The notes under the pieces were generated by a model. The model saw only the letters and a program-made list of their open reading frames with translations. It made no database searches and was not told the DNA's origin. From Rhodospirillaceae bacterium (GTDB lineage: Bacteria; Pseudomonadota; Alphaproteobacteria; UBA6615), in NCBI GenBank assembly GCA_002724635.1, contig PBPM01000067.1, positions 1 to 63,846 of the forward strand: a stretch of DNA of 63,846 bases, given 5' to 3'. Positions 34,301 to 42,286 of this stretch are shown in pieces. The first letter of the stretch is position 1; each line of letters begins with the position of its first letter. A program made the position numbers and the translations under genes.

Positions 34301-35852
34301 CGAGCTGGGAATTGCTTTTGATGGAACCTTAGGAACACCAACAAGCGTTCCATCAAATTTTTACTCACAGTCCTCTGCGCTTTCAGCAATTGTCGATATT
34401 GACGGATTTGAATTAGGCAACTCTGACAATTCGACCGTCTCTGGTGACTTTACCCTTCCAGGTACCTCTGAAGATCGATTTACTGTAGGTGTCACTTTGA
34501 GTGGCACACAGTCAAATTACTCACAAGCGGCGCGCCGGAGTGTAAGTAGCCATGACACTTTTTCAACGAAAAACGACTCTAGTGGAGGAAACTTAGGGGC
34601 AACCACAACGATAACAAAATCTAGTCTTTATGAGGTTATTCAGGCTGTATCATTCAATCAAAATGATTCATACTATTCGACAAAAATTTCAATAAAAAAT
34701 AATTCTTCAACATCGTTAGAGGATGTACGATACCTCCGTTCTTTTGACCCTGATCCCGATTATGAAAACTACTCAACTTATAGTACTTTGAATGACGTCA
34801 TTAGCCAGCCGTCAAATTCGACTGGCCTAGCAATATCGCAAGCAGTCGGCCCATCCTCTGGCATCGGTGTAAATTTAATCTCTCTTGACTCGTCATCAAG
34901 GGCATCAAATGCCGGTTTTACAAACGCTAACGTATACGCGACGGATGTCTATGACGCTCCGGTAGATAGAGACGGTGCGAGTGCAGATGCCGCAATTACC
35001 CTTAATCTTAACTTTGGAACAATAGCGGCTGGAGAGACAGTATCAAAAACATATTATACTTCCTTCAATTTAGAAGGCGCCGGTAACGATTTTATTGTAA
35101 AAACGGCTGGCTCTGACACTATCCTTGCCGGGGATGGTGATGACCTGATTGTAGACCTCGCGGGTGATGACGACGTTTATGGTGAGGGTGGCAACGATAC
35201 ATTTTTTGCTGGTACCGGTGACGATTTATACGATGGAGGTGAGGGTAACGATACGATTGATTATCGATCATCTTCTTCATCTATATCAGTCAACCTCGAC
35301 GCCGGTACCGCAAGCGGTCTTGGAACAGACTCGCTAGTAAGCATTGAAATTGTAAAAGGATCTTCGTTCAACGATAATATTGATGGTTCGAGTAAGGGTG
35401 ATAAACTATATGGCTCTACTGGCCAAGATACGTTGTTTGGGGGCGCTGGTAGTGACACATTTGGGTATTTATTTGCTTCCGATGGACAAAGTTACTCAAC
35501 AAATACTCAAGTAACAGGCTCTGGTACAGGTTCGCTCAGCCATCAAGGCGATATTATCCAAGATTTCATCATAACATTGGATAAAATAGAACTCGAATCC
35601 GATGAATTCGCACTTGGCCCAGGTATAAATGACGGTACAAACTTTGAGGTTATCAGCGGAAGTTACAATGGAACGAATGCCACTTCGTCCAATTATTCAA
35701 ACGGGGCGGAAGCATTAATTTATTCATCAGCAGACGGACTCCTTTTTTATGATGATAACGGCAACGGTGCCGGATATACGCTTTTGGCCGAATTTTCAGG
35801 ACTCGCAATAGCAGGAGTAGAGTTGTCCGACGGCGACATAATGCTAGCGTAG
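31353..35852 (+). CDS. giant FecR/repeat/RTX surface protein, type I secretion substrate
   Basis: This is a 1499-residue protein with probable start TTG 31353 or GTG 31362. Residues ~60-90 are a Bap-prefix-like strand region (GGDLILSLDGEKILIKDFF). Residues ~130-285 are a FecR-like domain (VGLIFNDNSTISL, TPVATIGIRGT). Residues ~320-440 are a Glu/Asp low-complexity tract. Ten 16-residue repeats span 449-608, and six 15-residue repeats span 627-716. A Tyr/Ser-rich segment and a cadherin-like domain (SDKTILVSKDTNYVF) follow. RTX nonapeptides (GDGDD, GEGGNDT, GTGDDLYDGG) occupy ~1243-1370 before the C-terminal secretion region. Expected role: calcium-dependent adhesin or biofilm matrix protein. 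Confidence 0.9.
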   Translation: MVEVLTNIKGEALDAGLERFVDIARSPVSGSDGGHNFSSVVQTERGGDVVVSNVEVLLSGMYIREGGDLILSLDGEKILIKDFFSAEKVPDIYSESGVRIAGELAERLAGSIAPGQVAQIVEGAALESIGVVQNLGGSVRAVRANGMSVELKIGDPVFQGDVIETIGLGSVGLIFNDNSTISLSENGRMVLDEFVYDPATESGSSATSLVQGVFSFVSGKIAKSGDDAMSVTTPVATIGIRGTTVAGRAAQEGQENTIALLNDPDGGVGQITISNAAGSQVLSQAGQAVTLSSFTEPPPLPEILPPQLIQQQFGSAISQRPTQRSVDEQRREETRQAEQSQQQENQGEEPQEETSPEQEEDPSEEGEISAEEEDAAEEDDAAEEGDDEEDGPEEGDEEDGPEEGDEESPLEGEEPGEEGDLPPSNEESSLEGESEPGASAEGAAEGDEALAEGEVPPELAEGDEALAEGEVPPELAEGADALAEGEVPPDLAEGADALAEGEVPPELAEGAEALAEGEMPPEALTAAEAFAEGEVPPELAEGAEALAEGEVPPEVAAAAAAFAEGEVPPEVAAAAAAFAEGGVPPEVAAAAAAFAEGEVPPEVAAAAAAFADGGSPGDFAETLGPSDAFADGGFPEPLGPSDAFADGGFPEPLGPSDAFADGGFPEPLGPSDAFADGGFPETLGPSDAFAGGGFSETLGPSDAFAGGGFSETFGPSDAFVGGGASTDPFSFSDGGAGAGPTFETAAALTSFDSASYLGTTDLFYDPLVGDSFGGDYSLLDAGPTGGYSTFSDDSYSSFSPDYSFESEYFSPETEVYSSTDSYDYQYYETSGPSAGSSLGLGSGANVPPTSSDKTILVSKDTNYVFQVSDFYFSDDNASDTLDSVKITSLVDKGVIESYDGSSWSSVSVGDEISKSGLESGYLRFVPASGETGDNYTSGGFQVSDGTNYSVDSNILTIDIGVGSRSYTEGSGTGKEMFLGGNFIELGIAFDGTLGTPTSVPSNFYSQSSALSAIVDIDGFELGNSDNSTVSGDFTLPGTSEDRFTVGVTLSGTQSNYSQAARRSVSSHDTFSTKNDSSGGNLGATTTITKSSLYEVIQAVSFNQNDSYYSTKISIKNNSSTSLEDVRYLRSFDPDPDYENYSTYSTLNDVISQPSNSTGLAISQAVGPSSGIGVNLISLDSSSRASNAGFTNANVYATDVYDAPVDRDGASADAAITLNLNFGTIAAGETVSKTYYTSFNLEGAGNDFIVKTAGSDTILAGDGDDLIVDLAGDDDVYGEGGNDTFFAGTGDDLYDGGEGNDTIDYRSSSSSISVNLDAGTASGLGTDSLVSIEIVKGSSFNDNIDGSSKGDKLYGSTGQDTLFGGAGSDTFGYLFASDGQSYSTNTQVTGSGTGSLSHQGDIIQDFIITLDKIELESDEFALGPGINDGTNFEVISGSYNGTNATSSNYSNGAEALIYSSADGLLFYDDNGNGAGYTLLAEFSGLAIAGVELSDGDIMLA
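32697..33176 (+). repeat. ten tandem 48-bp repeats in the adhesin
   Basis: Ten in-frame copies of a 48-base unit encode variants of ALAEGEVPPELAEGAD. Early copies carry ELAEGAE and later ones EVAAAAA, with near-identical DNA between neighbours, which indicates recent expansion. The product is acidic and proline-bearing and probably forms an extended spacer. Confidence 0.95.
33231..33500 (+). repeat. six tandem 45-bp repeats in the adhesin
   Basis: Six full 45-base units encode DAFADGGFPEPLGPS with minor changes (ADGG to AGGG, FPEP to FSET), plus degenerate edge copies. It is a different sequence and period from the 48-bp array 55 bases upstream. Confidence 0.95.
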
Positions 35853-35862
35853 TATATTTATA

Positions 35863-37557
35863 ATGAACATTTACAGGAAAATAATATCTCACAATAAAAA
35901 AAATTACATACGACTTTCGTTCTATTCATTTTTTATAGGCATCCTTGGCCTCGCAGCACCAATATTTATAATGCAGGTTTATGATCGGGTGATATTTTAC
36001 TCCGGTACAGATACCCTAGTATCGCTGACCGTAGGAGTTATCATTGCGCTCGCGTTTGATTTTATTATTCGGCAAGCTAGAAGCGGTTTATTACAAAACG
36101 TATCAAGCCGTATAGACCGGAATCTGAATAACGTTATATTTGAATATTTTGAAAAAGCACCATTCGAGGAGATTGAAATAAAAAGCGAGCAGCATTGGAA
36201 AAGTTATTTTTCAGATGTTGAGTTTTTACGTAATATATTCGGCGGTCCCACCATTGGACTTATATTCGAGCTCCCTTTTTTATGCATCGCGATGCTATTA
36301 GTATACCTTATCGCAGAGGCCGTTTTTATATTTTTCCTTGCAGCCGTGATATTTTTTGCTTCAGCTGCATGGTTGTCGAATATGTTTTTAGGGAGATACC
36401 AAAAAAGAGAACAAGAAAGTTTGTTTCTGGCTCGCCAGGCCTTAAATCAATTGATCGCCCATCGATCTACAATTAAGGCGATTGGCGTTGAAGATGTATT
36501 TGTTAAAAAATGGTTATCTGAACATAGTGAGCTTAAACGGTTTTCAATCAACCGGGGTAAAGTGGGGGACTTTTTTCTTAATCTTAGTGCTGTATCGACT
36601 CCTTCCACAACTATTCTGATTACCGTTGCGGGTGCTGTTGCAGTAATCGATCAAAGCCTATCGATAGGAGCACTCGTCGCAGCGAATATGCTGGTTGGTC
36701 GGACCATTGGGCCGCTTCAGCAGTTAATTAATGTCACAAATTTAATATCTCGGGTTCGTTATTCGGCAGGGAGACTTCAGGACGTGGAGCCGAGCTCGCT
36801 AGAGAAAAAGGCGAACAGGTTGCTTGATGAAGCGGTCGTCCTCGAGAATATGCAATTTAACGATGTTGAATTTCACTTTAAGGGAGATGTTAACAAGGTT
36901 TTAGGAGGTGTAAATATTTCTCTCGGAGGTGTGGGGTACACTTGTGTGGTAGGGAAAAATGGATCTGGAAAATCCACGCTGTTGAAAATGTGTATGGGCC
37001 TCTATCAGCCTACATCGGGGGAGATATTTCTTGGCGATATTAATTTAAAAAATATATCAAGAGATTACATAGATGAGTATTTTAGTTTTGTGCCGCAGGA
37101 TAATATAATATTTAACGGATCGATCCGTTTTAATCTGTCCTTAAGAGACCCAAATGTAGCTGAGAAAGATTTGGTTGGTGTTTGTAGGGAATTCGGCTTT
37201 CATGATGAGGTTCAAAAAATAGAACAAGGGTATGAATTTCAGGTGGGCGAGGGCGGATATCGGTTATCGCCAGGTCAGCGTCAGAAAATAGCAATTATTC
37301 GGTCTTTAATCGGTCCCTCTAAGGTAATTATAATGGATGAACCGACGTCGAACCTAGATCGTCAATCGGAGGTTTTGTTACGCGATTATTTTTTGAACAA
37401 ATCTCATGATAAACATATGATTATAGCCACACATAGCCCATATATTCTTAGCGGAGCAAGTCGGTTAATTATCATCGATGATGGTCGGGTTGTTCTTGAT
37501 GGGCCTGGTACGGAAATGTTACCCAAAATAGGTTTATCTCCGTTCAACGTGGACTGA
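35863..37557 (+). CDS. type I secretion ABC transporter (PrtD/LapB-like)
   Basis: This 564-residue half-transporter has about six membrane helices over residues 1-300. The nucleotide-binding domain has Walker A GKNGSGKST (364-372), Walker B VIIMDEPTS (488-496) and a switch His in IATHSP. The signature motif reads LSPGQ rather than LSGGQ, as in many type I secretion ABC proteins. The N-terminal C39 peptidase-like domain of HlyB is absent, so this is the short PrtD form. It begins 10 bases after the adhesin stop and is followed 1 base later by its HlyD partner. Confidence 0.92.
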   Translation: MNIYRKIISHNKKNYIRLSFYSFFIGILGLAAPIFIMQVYDRVIFYSGTDTLVSLTVGVIIALAFDFIIRQARSGLLQNVSSRIDRNLNNVIFEYFEKAPFEEIEIKSEQHWKSYFSDVEFLRNIFGGPTIGLIFELPFLCIAMLLVYLIAEAVFIFFLAAVIFFASAAWLSNMFLGRYQKREQESLFLARQALNQLIAHRSTIKAIGVEDVFVKKWLSEHSELKRFSINRGKVGDFFLNLSAVSTPSTTILITVAGAVAVIDQSLSIGALVAANMLVGRTIGPLQQLINVTNLISRVRYSAGRLQDVEPSSLEKKANRLLDEAVVLENMQFNDVEFHFKGDVNKVLGGVNISLGGVGYTCVVGKNGSGKSTLLKMCMGLYQPTSGEIFLGDINLKNISRDYIDEYFSFVPQDNIIFNGSIRFNLSLRDPNVAEKDLVGVCREFGFHDEVQKIEQGYEFQVGEGGYRLSPGQRQKIAIIRSLIGPSKVIIMDEPTSNLDRQSEVLLRDYFLNKSHDKHMIIATHSPYILSGASRLIIIDDGRVVLDGPGTEMLPKIGLSPFNVD

Positions 37558-37558
37558 T

Positions 37559-38833
37559 ATGCGTAAAGAGTTCGGACCAGAGGCGGAACCTTGGCGAAAC
37601 GTAGCACTGTACGTGATTATTTTCGTGTTGGCGGCGATCGTGTGGGCATTTTGGGCGGAGCTTGATGAGGTAGCGGTTTCAGAGGCTGAGGTGGTGCCGG
37701 AAGGTCAGATACGAGCGGTTCAACATTTGGAAGGTGGAATAGTCATATCTTTACCACACAGAGAGGGAGATCGGGTTACTAAAGGCGATGTGCTGGGCAG
37801 GATCGAGCTTGGGCGTCGTGATAGTAATCTAGCGCAGATAGAGCTTCAGAAAGAATCGCTAAAAATAAAACGAGAGAGGCTATATGCAGAGGCAACGGGC
37901 GATACGTTTGAGCCGAATCGGGATAATAAAATACCGCTAAAGATACATCGTAGTGAGTTAGCGAACTTTATTAGCCGTAAATCTCAACTTGAGGGAATTA
38001 TTTCTATCTCAAAATCACAAATAGAACAGAAAAAAACGGAGATAGTGGAGATTCGAACTCGCCTCTCAGGTCTTGAAGATAAACTTGCAAAGGCTAACGA
38101 GAAAAATAATATTTTGAAAAAATTAATTAATGAAAGACTTGTCACTAAGATAGAGCTTATCGACGCAGAAAACGAAGTAGTAAACCTCCAAAATAAAATA
38201 AAAGAGGAAGAGGTGGGTCTTATAGCGGCGCAACAAAGTCTATCTGAAACGCAAGAGCGTTCGAAGGGAGAGGTGTTGCGGTTTCGGCGGGAAGCATCGG
38301 AAGAATTAGCTAAGGTTGAATTGGCAATATCAGAGTTAGAAGAGAAACTAATTCCGGCGCTCGCGCAGGAAAAGCGCTCTACAGTCTATAGTCCAATTGA
38401 TGGCATTATTAAAAAGCGTTATTTCAATACGATTGGAGGTGTCGTTCAGCCGGGGGATGTGCTATTTGAAATAGTCCCCGTGAATGATCAGTTAGTGATT
38501 GAGGTAAAGTTGGATCCTGTAAATGTTGGCTATGTTCGACGGGGCCAACTGGCGGTAGTAAAAATAGAAACGTATGATTTTATCCGTTACGGATCTATAG
38601 AGGGTTACGTGGATAAGATTGCGGCGGATACATCTTTAGATCGCGACGGGTCCCCATTTTACCCGGTAACCGTAAGAACTAAAAAAAATTATGTGGGGGA
38701 CATTAAAAATAAGCTTTTGATAACGCCTGGAATGAGGGCAACTGTAGATATTCATACGGGGAAAAAAACAATAATGGAATACTTTGTTTCTCCGGTTTTA
38801 AAAAAGCAAACAAATTCATTTAGAGAACGATAG
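37559..38833 (+). CDS. HlyD-family type I secretion membrane-fusion protein
   Basis: This 424-residue adaptor has one N-terminal membrane helix (VALYVIIFVLAAIVWAFWA). Then comes a lipoyl half-motif (VQHLEGGIVISLPHREGDRV), a long coiled coil (about 95-265), the second lipoyl half (YSPIDGIIKKRYFNTIGGVV) and a beta-barrel ending in LITPGMRATVDIHTGKKTIMEYF. The last segment is the HlyD signature. Together with the TolC-like and ABC genes it forms the export channel for the RTX protein. It starts right after the ABC stop codon and is the last gene of the cluster. Confidence 0.92.
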   Translation: MRKEFGPEAEPWRNVALYVIIFVLAAIVWAFWAELDEVAVSEAEVVPEGQIRAVQHLEGGIVISLPHREGDRVTKGDVLGRIELGRRDSNLAQIELQKESLKIKRERLYAEATGDTFEPNRDNKIPLKIHRSELANFISRKSQLEGIISISKSQIEQKKTEIVEIRTRLSGLEDKLAKANEKNNILKKLINERLVTKIELIDAENEVVNLQNKIKEEEVGLIAAQQSLSETQERSKGEVLRFRREASEELAKVELAISELEEKLIPALAQEKRSTVYSPIDGIIKKRYFNTIGGVVQPGDVLFEIVPVNDQLVIEVKLDPVNVGYVRRGQLAVVKIETYDFIRYGSIEGYVDKIAADTSLDRDGSPFYPVTVRTKKNYVGDIKNKLLITPGMRATVDIHTGKKTIMEYFVSPVLKKQTNSFRER

Positions 38834-39022
38834 AAGTAATAAAATCTCCTTTCCAGAAACCCTATCTATGGGCGCTTGAATGCTACATCGGAGGAGATGA
38901 CTGCGTTTATGTGACGCTTATCTACGGTGATCTATAAACCGCCTACCAAAAGATAACTTGGGAAAGAGGCGCTCTGACGAAATATAAAAAGACTGATAAA
39001 TTTTGATTTTGGTTAGGTCTGA

Positions 39023-39676
39023 TTACCGTTTTAACCCTTCACAGGCAACGCCATCTCCGTCGCTGTCTAGCCGATGAGGGTCACCCTGCTGTGCCGCCTC
39101 GTAGAATCTTTGGGCCTCTTCTTGTATTAGAAAGTCTTTGCAGTCTCGATCTTCAATGCTGCTTCGGCGGGTTCGTCCCTTTGATGGATATCGTTTACCC
39201 CTACGCCATTGCTCTGGCTCGATAAAACTTCCCGACCAAATACCTAGCCCTGATTTCTGAGCTTCCTCCTCTTCGATGTTGTATTCACTCGAGTAGCGCC
39301 GATACGCTATGGCCCAACCGGCAGCGACCATTTCGCGGTTAAGTTCAACTCCGAGCGGTCCCCCCGTCGAGCAGACAGCAATAATCCGGCCGTAACGGTC
39401 TTTGTCGAGCTCTGAACAATCGACCCAATGGTTTTCAACTAAGGCAGCCAAAGCAGCTGTCGCCTCAAAACCACAACGCCACTCCTGTCCACTCCGGGAA
39501 CAAACTTGATTGGCCTCTGGTGCGTCAATTCCGTGAAGGCGAACAGCGACCGAACCAAATTTGAGAGAGTCTCCATCCACGACAAGAGGTTTTCCGCTAA
39601 TAGCGTTAGCGTCTTGGGCCCTAATTACGCTGACACAGATTGCAGTTGTACAGAGAATTATAAGAGCGTGCCGCAT
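39023..39676 (-). CDS. secreted thermonuclease-like protein with Excalibur domain
   Basis: This is a 217-residue protein with a signal peptide (ALIILCTTAICVSVIRAQDANA). A staphylococcal-nuclease (OB-fold) domain follows: VVDGDSLKFGSVAVRLHGIDAPE contains the catalytic Asp and Arg region, and ELDKDRYGRIIAVC the second. The C-terminus (DCKDFLIQEEAQRFYE..DSDGDGVACEGL) is an Excalibur calcium-binding motif. Calcium-dependent extracellular DNA or RNA cleavage is the family expectation. It is the opposite strand to the secretion cluster, and a related biofilm-DNA role would be speculative. Confidence 0.88.
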   Translation of the reverse strand: MRHALIILCTTAICVSVIRAQDANAISGKPLVVDGDSLKFGSVAVRLHGIDAPEANQVCSRSGQEWRCGFEATAALAALVENHWVDCSELDKDRYGRIIAVCSTGGPLGVELNREMVAAGWAIAYRRYSSEYNIEEEEAQKSGLGIWSGSFIEPEQWRRGKRYPSKGRTRRSSIEDRDCKDFLIQEEAQRFYEAAQQGDPHRLDSDGDGVACEGLKR

Positions 39677-39728
39677 AGCGTTTCGGTAATTGGAGTGTTC
39701 TTGTCGTCGTTACCAACTGGCCGCCCTG

Positions 39729-40034
39729 TCAGTCACTCTTTTCGCAGTGGTCTTGCCATAACGTCGATAGCTGAGCCATCTCGTTCAGCGCAGCCCTGTA
39801 ACGCTGATCCATAACTTCGTAATGAGTTTGCAGATCCTCATTTGCAACATTGGGCTGACGCATATCTCGCATCAAAGAAATTAAGACGGTCATGTGAGAA
39901 GAGGTTTCCCCTATCTGGAAGGCCAACGTTGGGCACATCTGCGGGTCGATAAGCAGCGCTTCGTCATTTGCGGATGATCTCTCACCCATTAGCAGCAGTC
40001 CCGAAACGCAGAGAGCAGAAGTCAAGAGCCTCAT
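39729..40034 (-). CDS. small secreted protein, unknown
   Basis: Starting at Met 40034, the product has about 101 residues with a signal peptide (RLLTSALCVSGLLLMGERSSA). The mature helical region contains two cysteines (MCPTLAF and DHCEKSD near the ends) that could form a disulfide. An in-frame start 24 bases upstream is also possible. It lies 52 bases upstream of the nuclease gene on the same strand, so both are probably transcribed together. It might be a nuclease partner, but there is no direct evidence. Confidence 0.65.
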   Translation of the reverse strand: MRLLTSALCVSGLLLMGERSSANDEALLIDPQMCPTLAFQIGETSSHMTVLISLMRDMRQPNVANEDLQTHYEVMDQRYRAALNEMAQLSTLWQDHCEKSD

Positions 40035-40199
40035 AGCAATCTCCAATTTGAATCGCACAAACGACCTTTTATACGCTAACCATGCACTCGCCTCCCCTCA
40101 GACACCCTTGCAGAGGCTCTGACAAAAACGAGCAGGGGGCTGGCTAAAGGACACAGCCCCGCAGACGGTGTCCCGCTGGAACCTATGAGTTGAAGTTAG

Positions 40200-40727
40200 T
40201 TAGCTCGACTGTGCGTTCGTCGTCGGAGTGTTTTCGGCGTTTTTAGCTGCTTTCTGCTTTTCTACTGACCCCGAGATTTCTCCCCCGGATGTGACCAGTA
40301 GTTCTTTGTATAGGATTTCGCCGATAAGTTTTCCTGTTGCTTTGATCTCAAGGGTCTTACCGGAGGTAATTTTACCCTCGACGTCTCCCGCAATCGACAA
40401 CTCATCACAGTCCAGAGTTCCGTTGACGCTGCCTCCCTGTGATATCTGGATCGAGCCCGCCTTTATGGTTCCTTCAAACTGACCGCTGACCTCGACGTTA
40501 TCACAGTCTGAAATATCACCCTTCAGGACTACACTTTCACCGATAGTCACTATTCGTTTCTCTGACCGCGCTGGTTTAGAGTTTAGGCTTTTATCCGGCG
40601 AGACATTATAGGGACGAATGGGATCATTAAGGGCCGGTATAGGTTTGCTTTCTGGTTCAGCCAAAGTGACTTTGTCAAGTTCGGGGTCAGCCGCGTAGCG
40701 TTTGTTAAGGGCGTTCTTGAGGCTCAT
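40200..40727 (-). CDS. bactofilin family protein
   Basis: This 175-residue protein has an unstructured N-terminal tail (about 1-60). The bactofilin beta-helix core then begins (VTIGESVVLKGDISDCDNVEVSGQFEGTI), with hexad-like strands GSVNGTLDCDELSIAGDVEGKI and GKLIGEILYKELLV, and ends in a polar tail. Bactofilins polymerise without nucleotides into membrane-associated scaffolds for cell shape, stalks or localised surface machinery. A scaffold near an adhesin export cluster is suggestive, but bactofilins are also core genes. Confidence 0.9.
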   Translation of the reverse strand: MSLKNALNKRYAADPELDKVTLAEPESKPIPALNDPIRPYNVSPDKSLNSKPARSEKRIVTIGESVVLKGDISDCDNVEVSGQFEGTIKAGSIQISQGGSVNGTLDCDELSIAGDVEGKITSGKTLEIKATGKLIGEILYKELLVTSGGEISGSVEKQKAAKNAENTPTTNAQSS

Positions 40728-40883
40728 GGTCCGGTGTCCAATTCAGTGTTGAGAAAGGTTCACTTTTCACTAAACAACCGGGCAACACTGAGGTCGGAAT
40801 TTGCCGATAACAAGGACAGTTAGTTGACTGAACACATCATTGCCTTGGTCTCCGCAAATTAAGGCCATAACGAACCGGTAATT

Positions 40884-40908
40884 AGGCTCCGGACATTCAA
40901 CGGAGCCT
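40884..40908 (+). promoter_or_regulatory. hairpin burying the ribosome-binding site of the OmpA-type gene
   Basis: Arms AGGCTCCG (40884-40891) and CGGAGCCT (40901-40908) are perfectly complementary across a 9-base loop. The right arm contains the only plausible Shine-Dalgarno (CGGAG), and the ATG follows three bases later at 40912. Such a stem could block initiation or act as a temperature- or protein-responsive switch. Confidence 0.4.
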
Positions 40909-40911
40909 TCT

Positions 40912-41807
40912 ATGATCGTTCAACACATTAAAATTCTATCCCTTGGACTTGGTCTAATGGCATCGCTATCTGCCTGTGGCGCCCATGACGTCGCAGAGCT
41001 TAGGGGGCGAGATATTGATCCCTCTAACTTTAGAGGAGCCGTTGCCGAGGAATATCGGAAGTTCGTCACCTTTGAAGCTGATGAGATGATGGACTGGCCC
41101 GATGCGAACTACTTCGCGGCTAAGGCTCTCAAGGTTCTCAATGATCCCGCCGAAGTTAAGCCGGAAGACTATTCAAAATGGAATGTCGATGAGCAGTTCC
41201 TCAACGATCTAGAGGTTGGAGACAAGCGACTTCGCGTCGCGATGCGCCTGTTCGAGCCTGAAGAGAGTGCTCAGGATCTTGCGCGGGCAATTACTAGCTT
41301 CGACTGTTGGATTGAGCAGGTAGAGGAGGGGTGGCAGACCAACCATATTGCAGCCTGTCAGGCCGCCTTCAACGATGCATTGAGGGGTGTAGAAGCCAAG
41401 AAGGGGATTGAGATCACCGACGGTGGTGAAGCAAAAGTCCGCTTAGTGGTTCACCATGACTTAGACCAGTCAAACCGCGTGCTGATGATCTAGTTCTTAT
41501 CCAATCCTTTGCCTCCAAAGGTTGGGAAGACCTTCATTTACATGTTCATATTATTGGACATACAGACCGCTCAGGATCGGAGGAGCATAATCAAAAGCTC
41601 TCTGTGTTCAGAGCCCTGGCAGTTTTTGAGGCTATCAAGGCTACATGGCCGGGCGAATACACCTTCAGCATTGAGGGTCTCGGAGAGACCAATCCGGCAT
41701 TTGCGACAGCTGATGGCGTTAAAGATATTCGGAACCGCCGAACAGAAGCCGAAGTCACGCTCTCGTTAGACAAAAAGTTCCCCTCACTCGAAACAGCCAC
41801 ACGCTGA
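40912..41807 (+). pseudogene. OmpA-family lipoprotein gene interrupted by a frameshift
   Basis: The first frame (40912-41493) encodes a lipoprotein signal (LGLMASLSACGAHD, lipobox Cys) and about 170 residues ending at a TAG. The OmpA peptidoglycan-binding domain then appears in another frame: VLIQSFASKGWEDL, HIIGHTDRSGSEEHNQKL, IEGLGETNP and IRNRRTEAEVTL, stopping at 41807. The expected OmpA beginning is split between LVVHHDLDQSN (first frame) and ADDLVLIQSF (second frame). The indel therefore lies near 41461-41485. It is a recently broken gene or a sequencing error; a programmed shift is less likely. Confidence 0.75.
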
Positions 41808-41876
41808 ATGGCTTAAGAGGAGACAAGGAAATGTGTCGGCCATCAATCTTCTGCAATCCGAACTGACCAAAACAAA

Positions 41877-41914
41877 AAGCCCCCAGAGATGCTGTGTCTC
41901 GGGGGGCTTAGTTT
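41877..41914. terminator. bidirectional intrinsic terminator
   Basis: A long stem pairs AAGCCCCCAGAGA with TCTCGGGGGGCTT over a short loop. Leftward, it is followed by CTTTTTGTTTT, a good U-tract for the small minus-strand gene. Rightward, the tail is only AGTTTG, a weaker match for the OmpA-type gene. Confidence 0.75.
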
Positions 41915-42019
41915 GTGACCGAAGGTCGACCGTATAAAAAGTCTATAAAAGGCTAAATAATTTTTAGCGTTGGCTATTCATGGAGCCCAACTATGCAGGT
42001 CTTATACCAAGCGTTACCA

Positions 42020-42286
42020 TCAAGTGTTCTTAACGGCCTTGATACCTTTTTCTCCGCGACCACGTGACTTGTAGATCGTATAGCCCTTTGCGCCCAAGTT
42101 CAGAGAATCAACGCCTTGAGCAGAGGATAGTATAGCTATAATTTTCTCTGCAACTGGATCGCGCTTTTCTACTTTAGAATTAATCTTCCGCCATTCGTCG
42201 AATGCTTTTTTCCCCAAGTCATCGCCTATAGATTTTTTAAGGGCATTCAGTTTCCGAATCTCACCTTTAGTTAATTCTGACATCAA
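42020..42286 (-). CDS. small lysine-rich protein, unknown
   Basis: This 88-residue protein is highly charged, with helical N-terminal (LTKGEIRKLNALKKSIGDDL) and central (VAEKIIAILSSAQGV) segments and a basic C-terminus (YKSRGRGEKGIKAVK). There is no signal peptide or membrane segment, so a cytosolic nucleic-acid-associated protein is possible. It lies between the bidirectional terminator and the tRNA-Val gene, at the right edge of the AT-rich block. I do not recognise the family. Confidence 0.6.
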   Translation of the reverse strand: MMSELTKGEIRKLNALKKSIGDDLGKKAFDEWRKINSKVEKRDPVAEKIIAILSSAQGVDSLNLGAKGYTIYKSRGRGEKGIKAVKNT

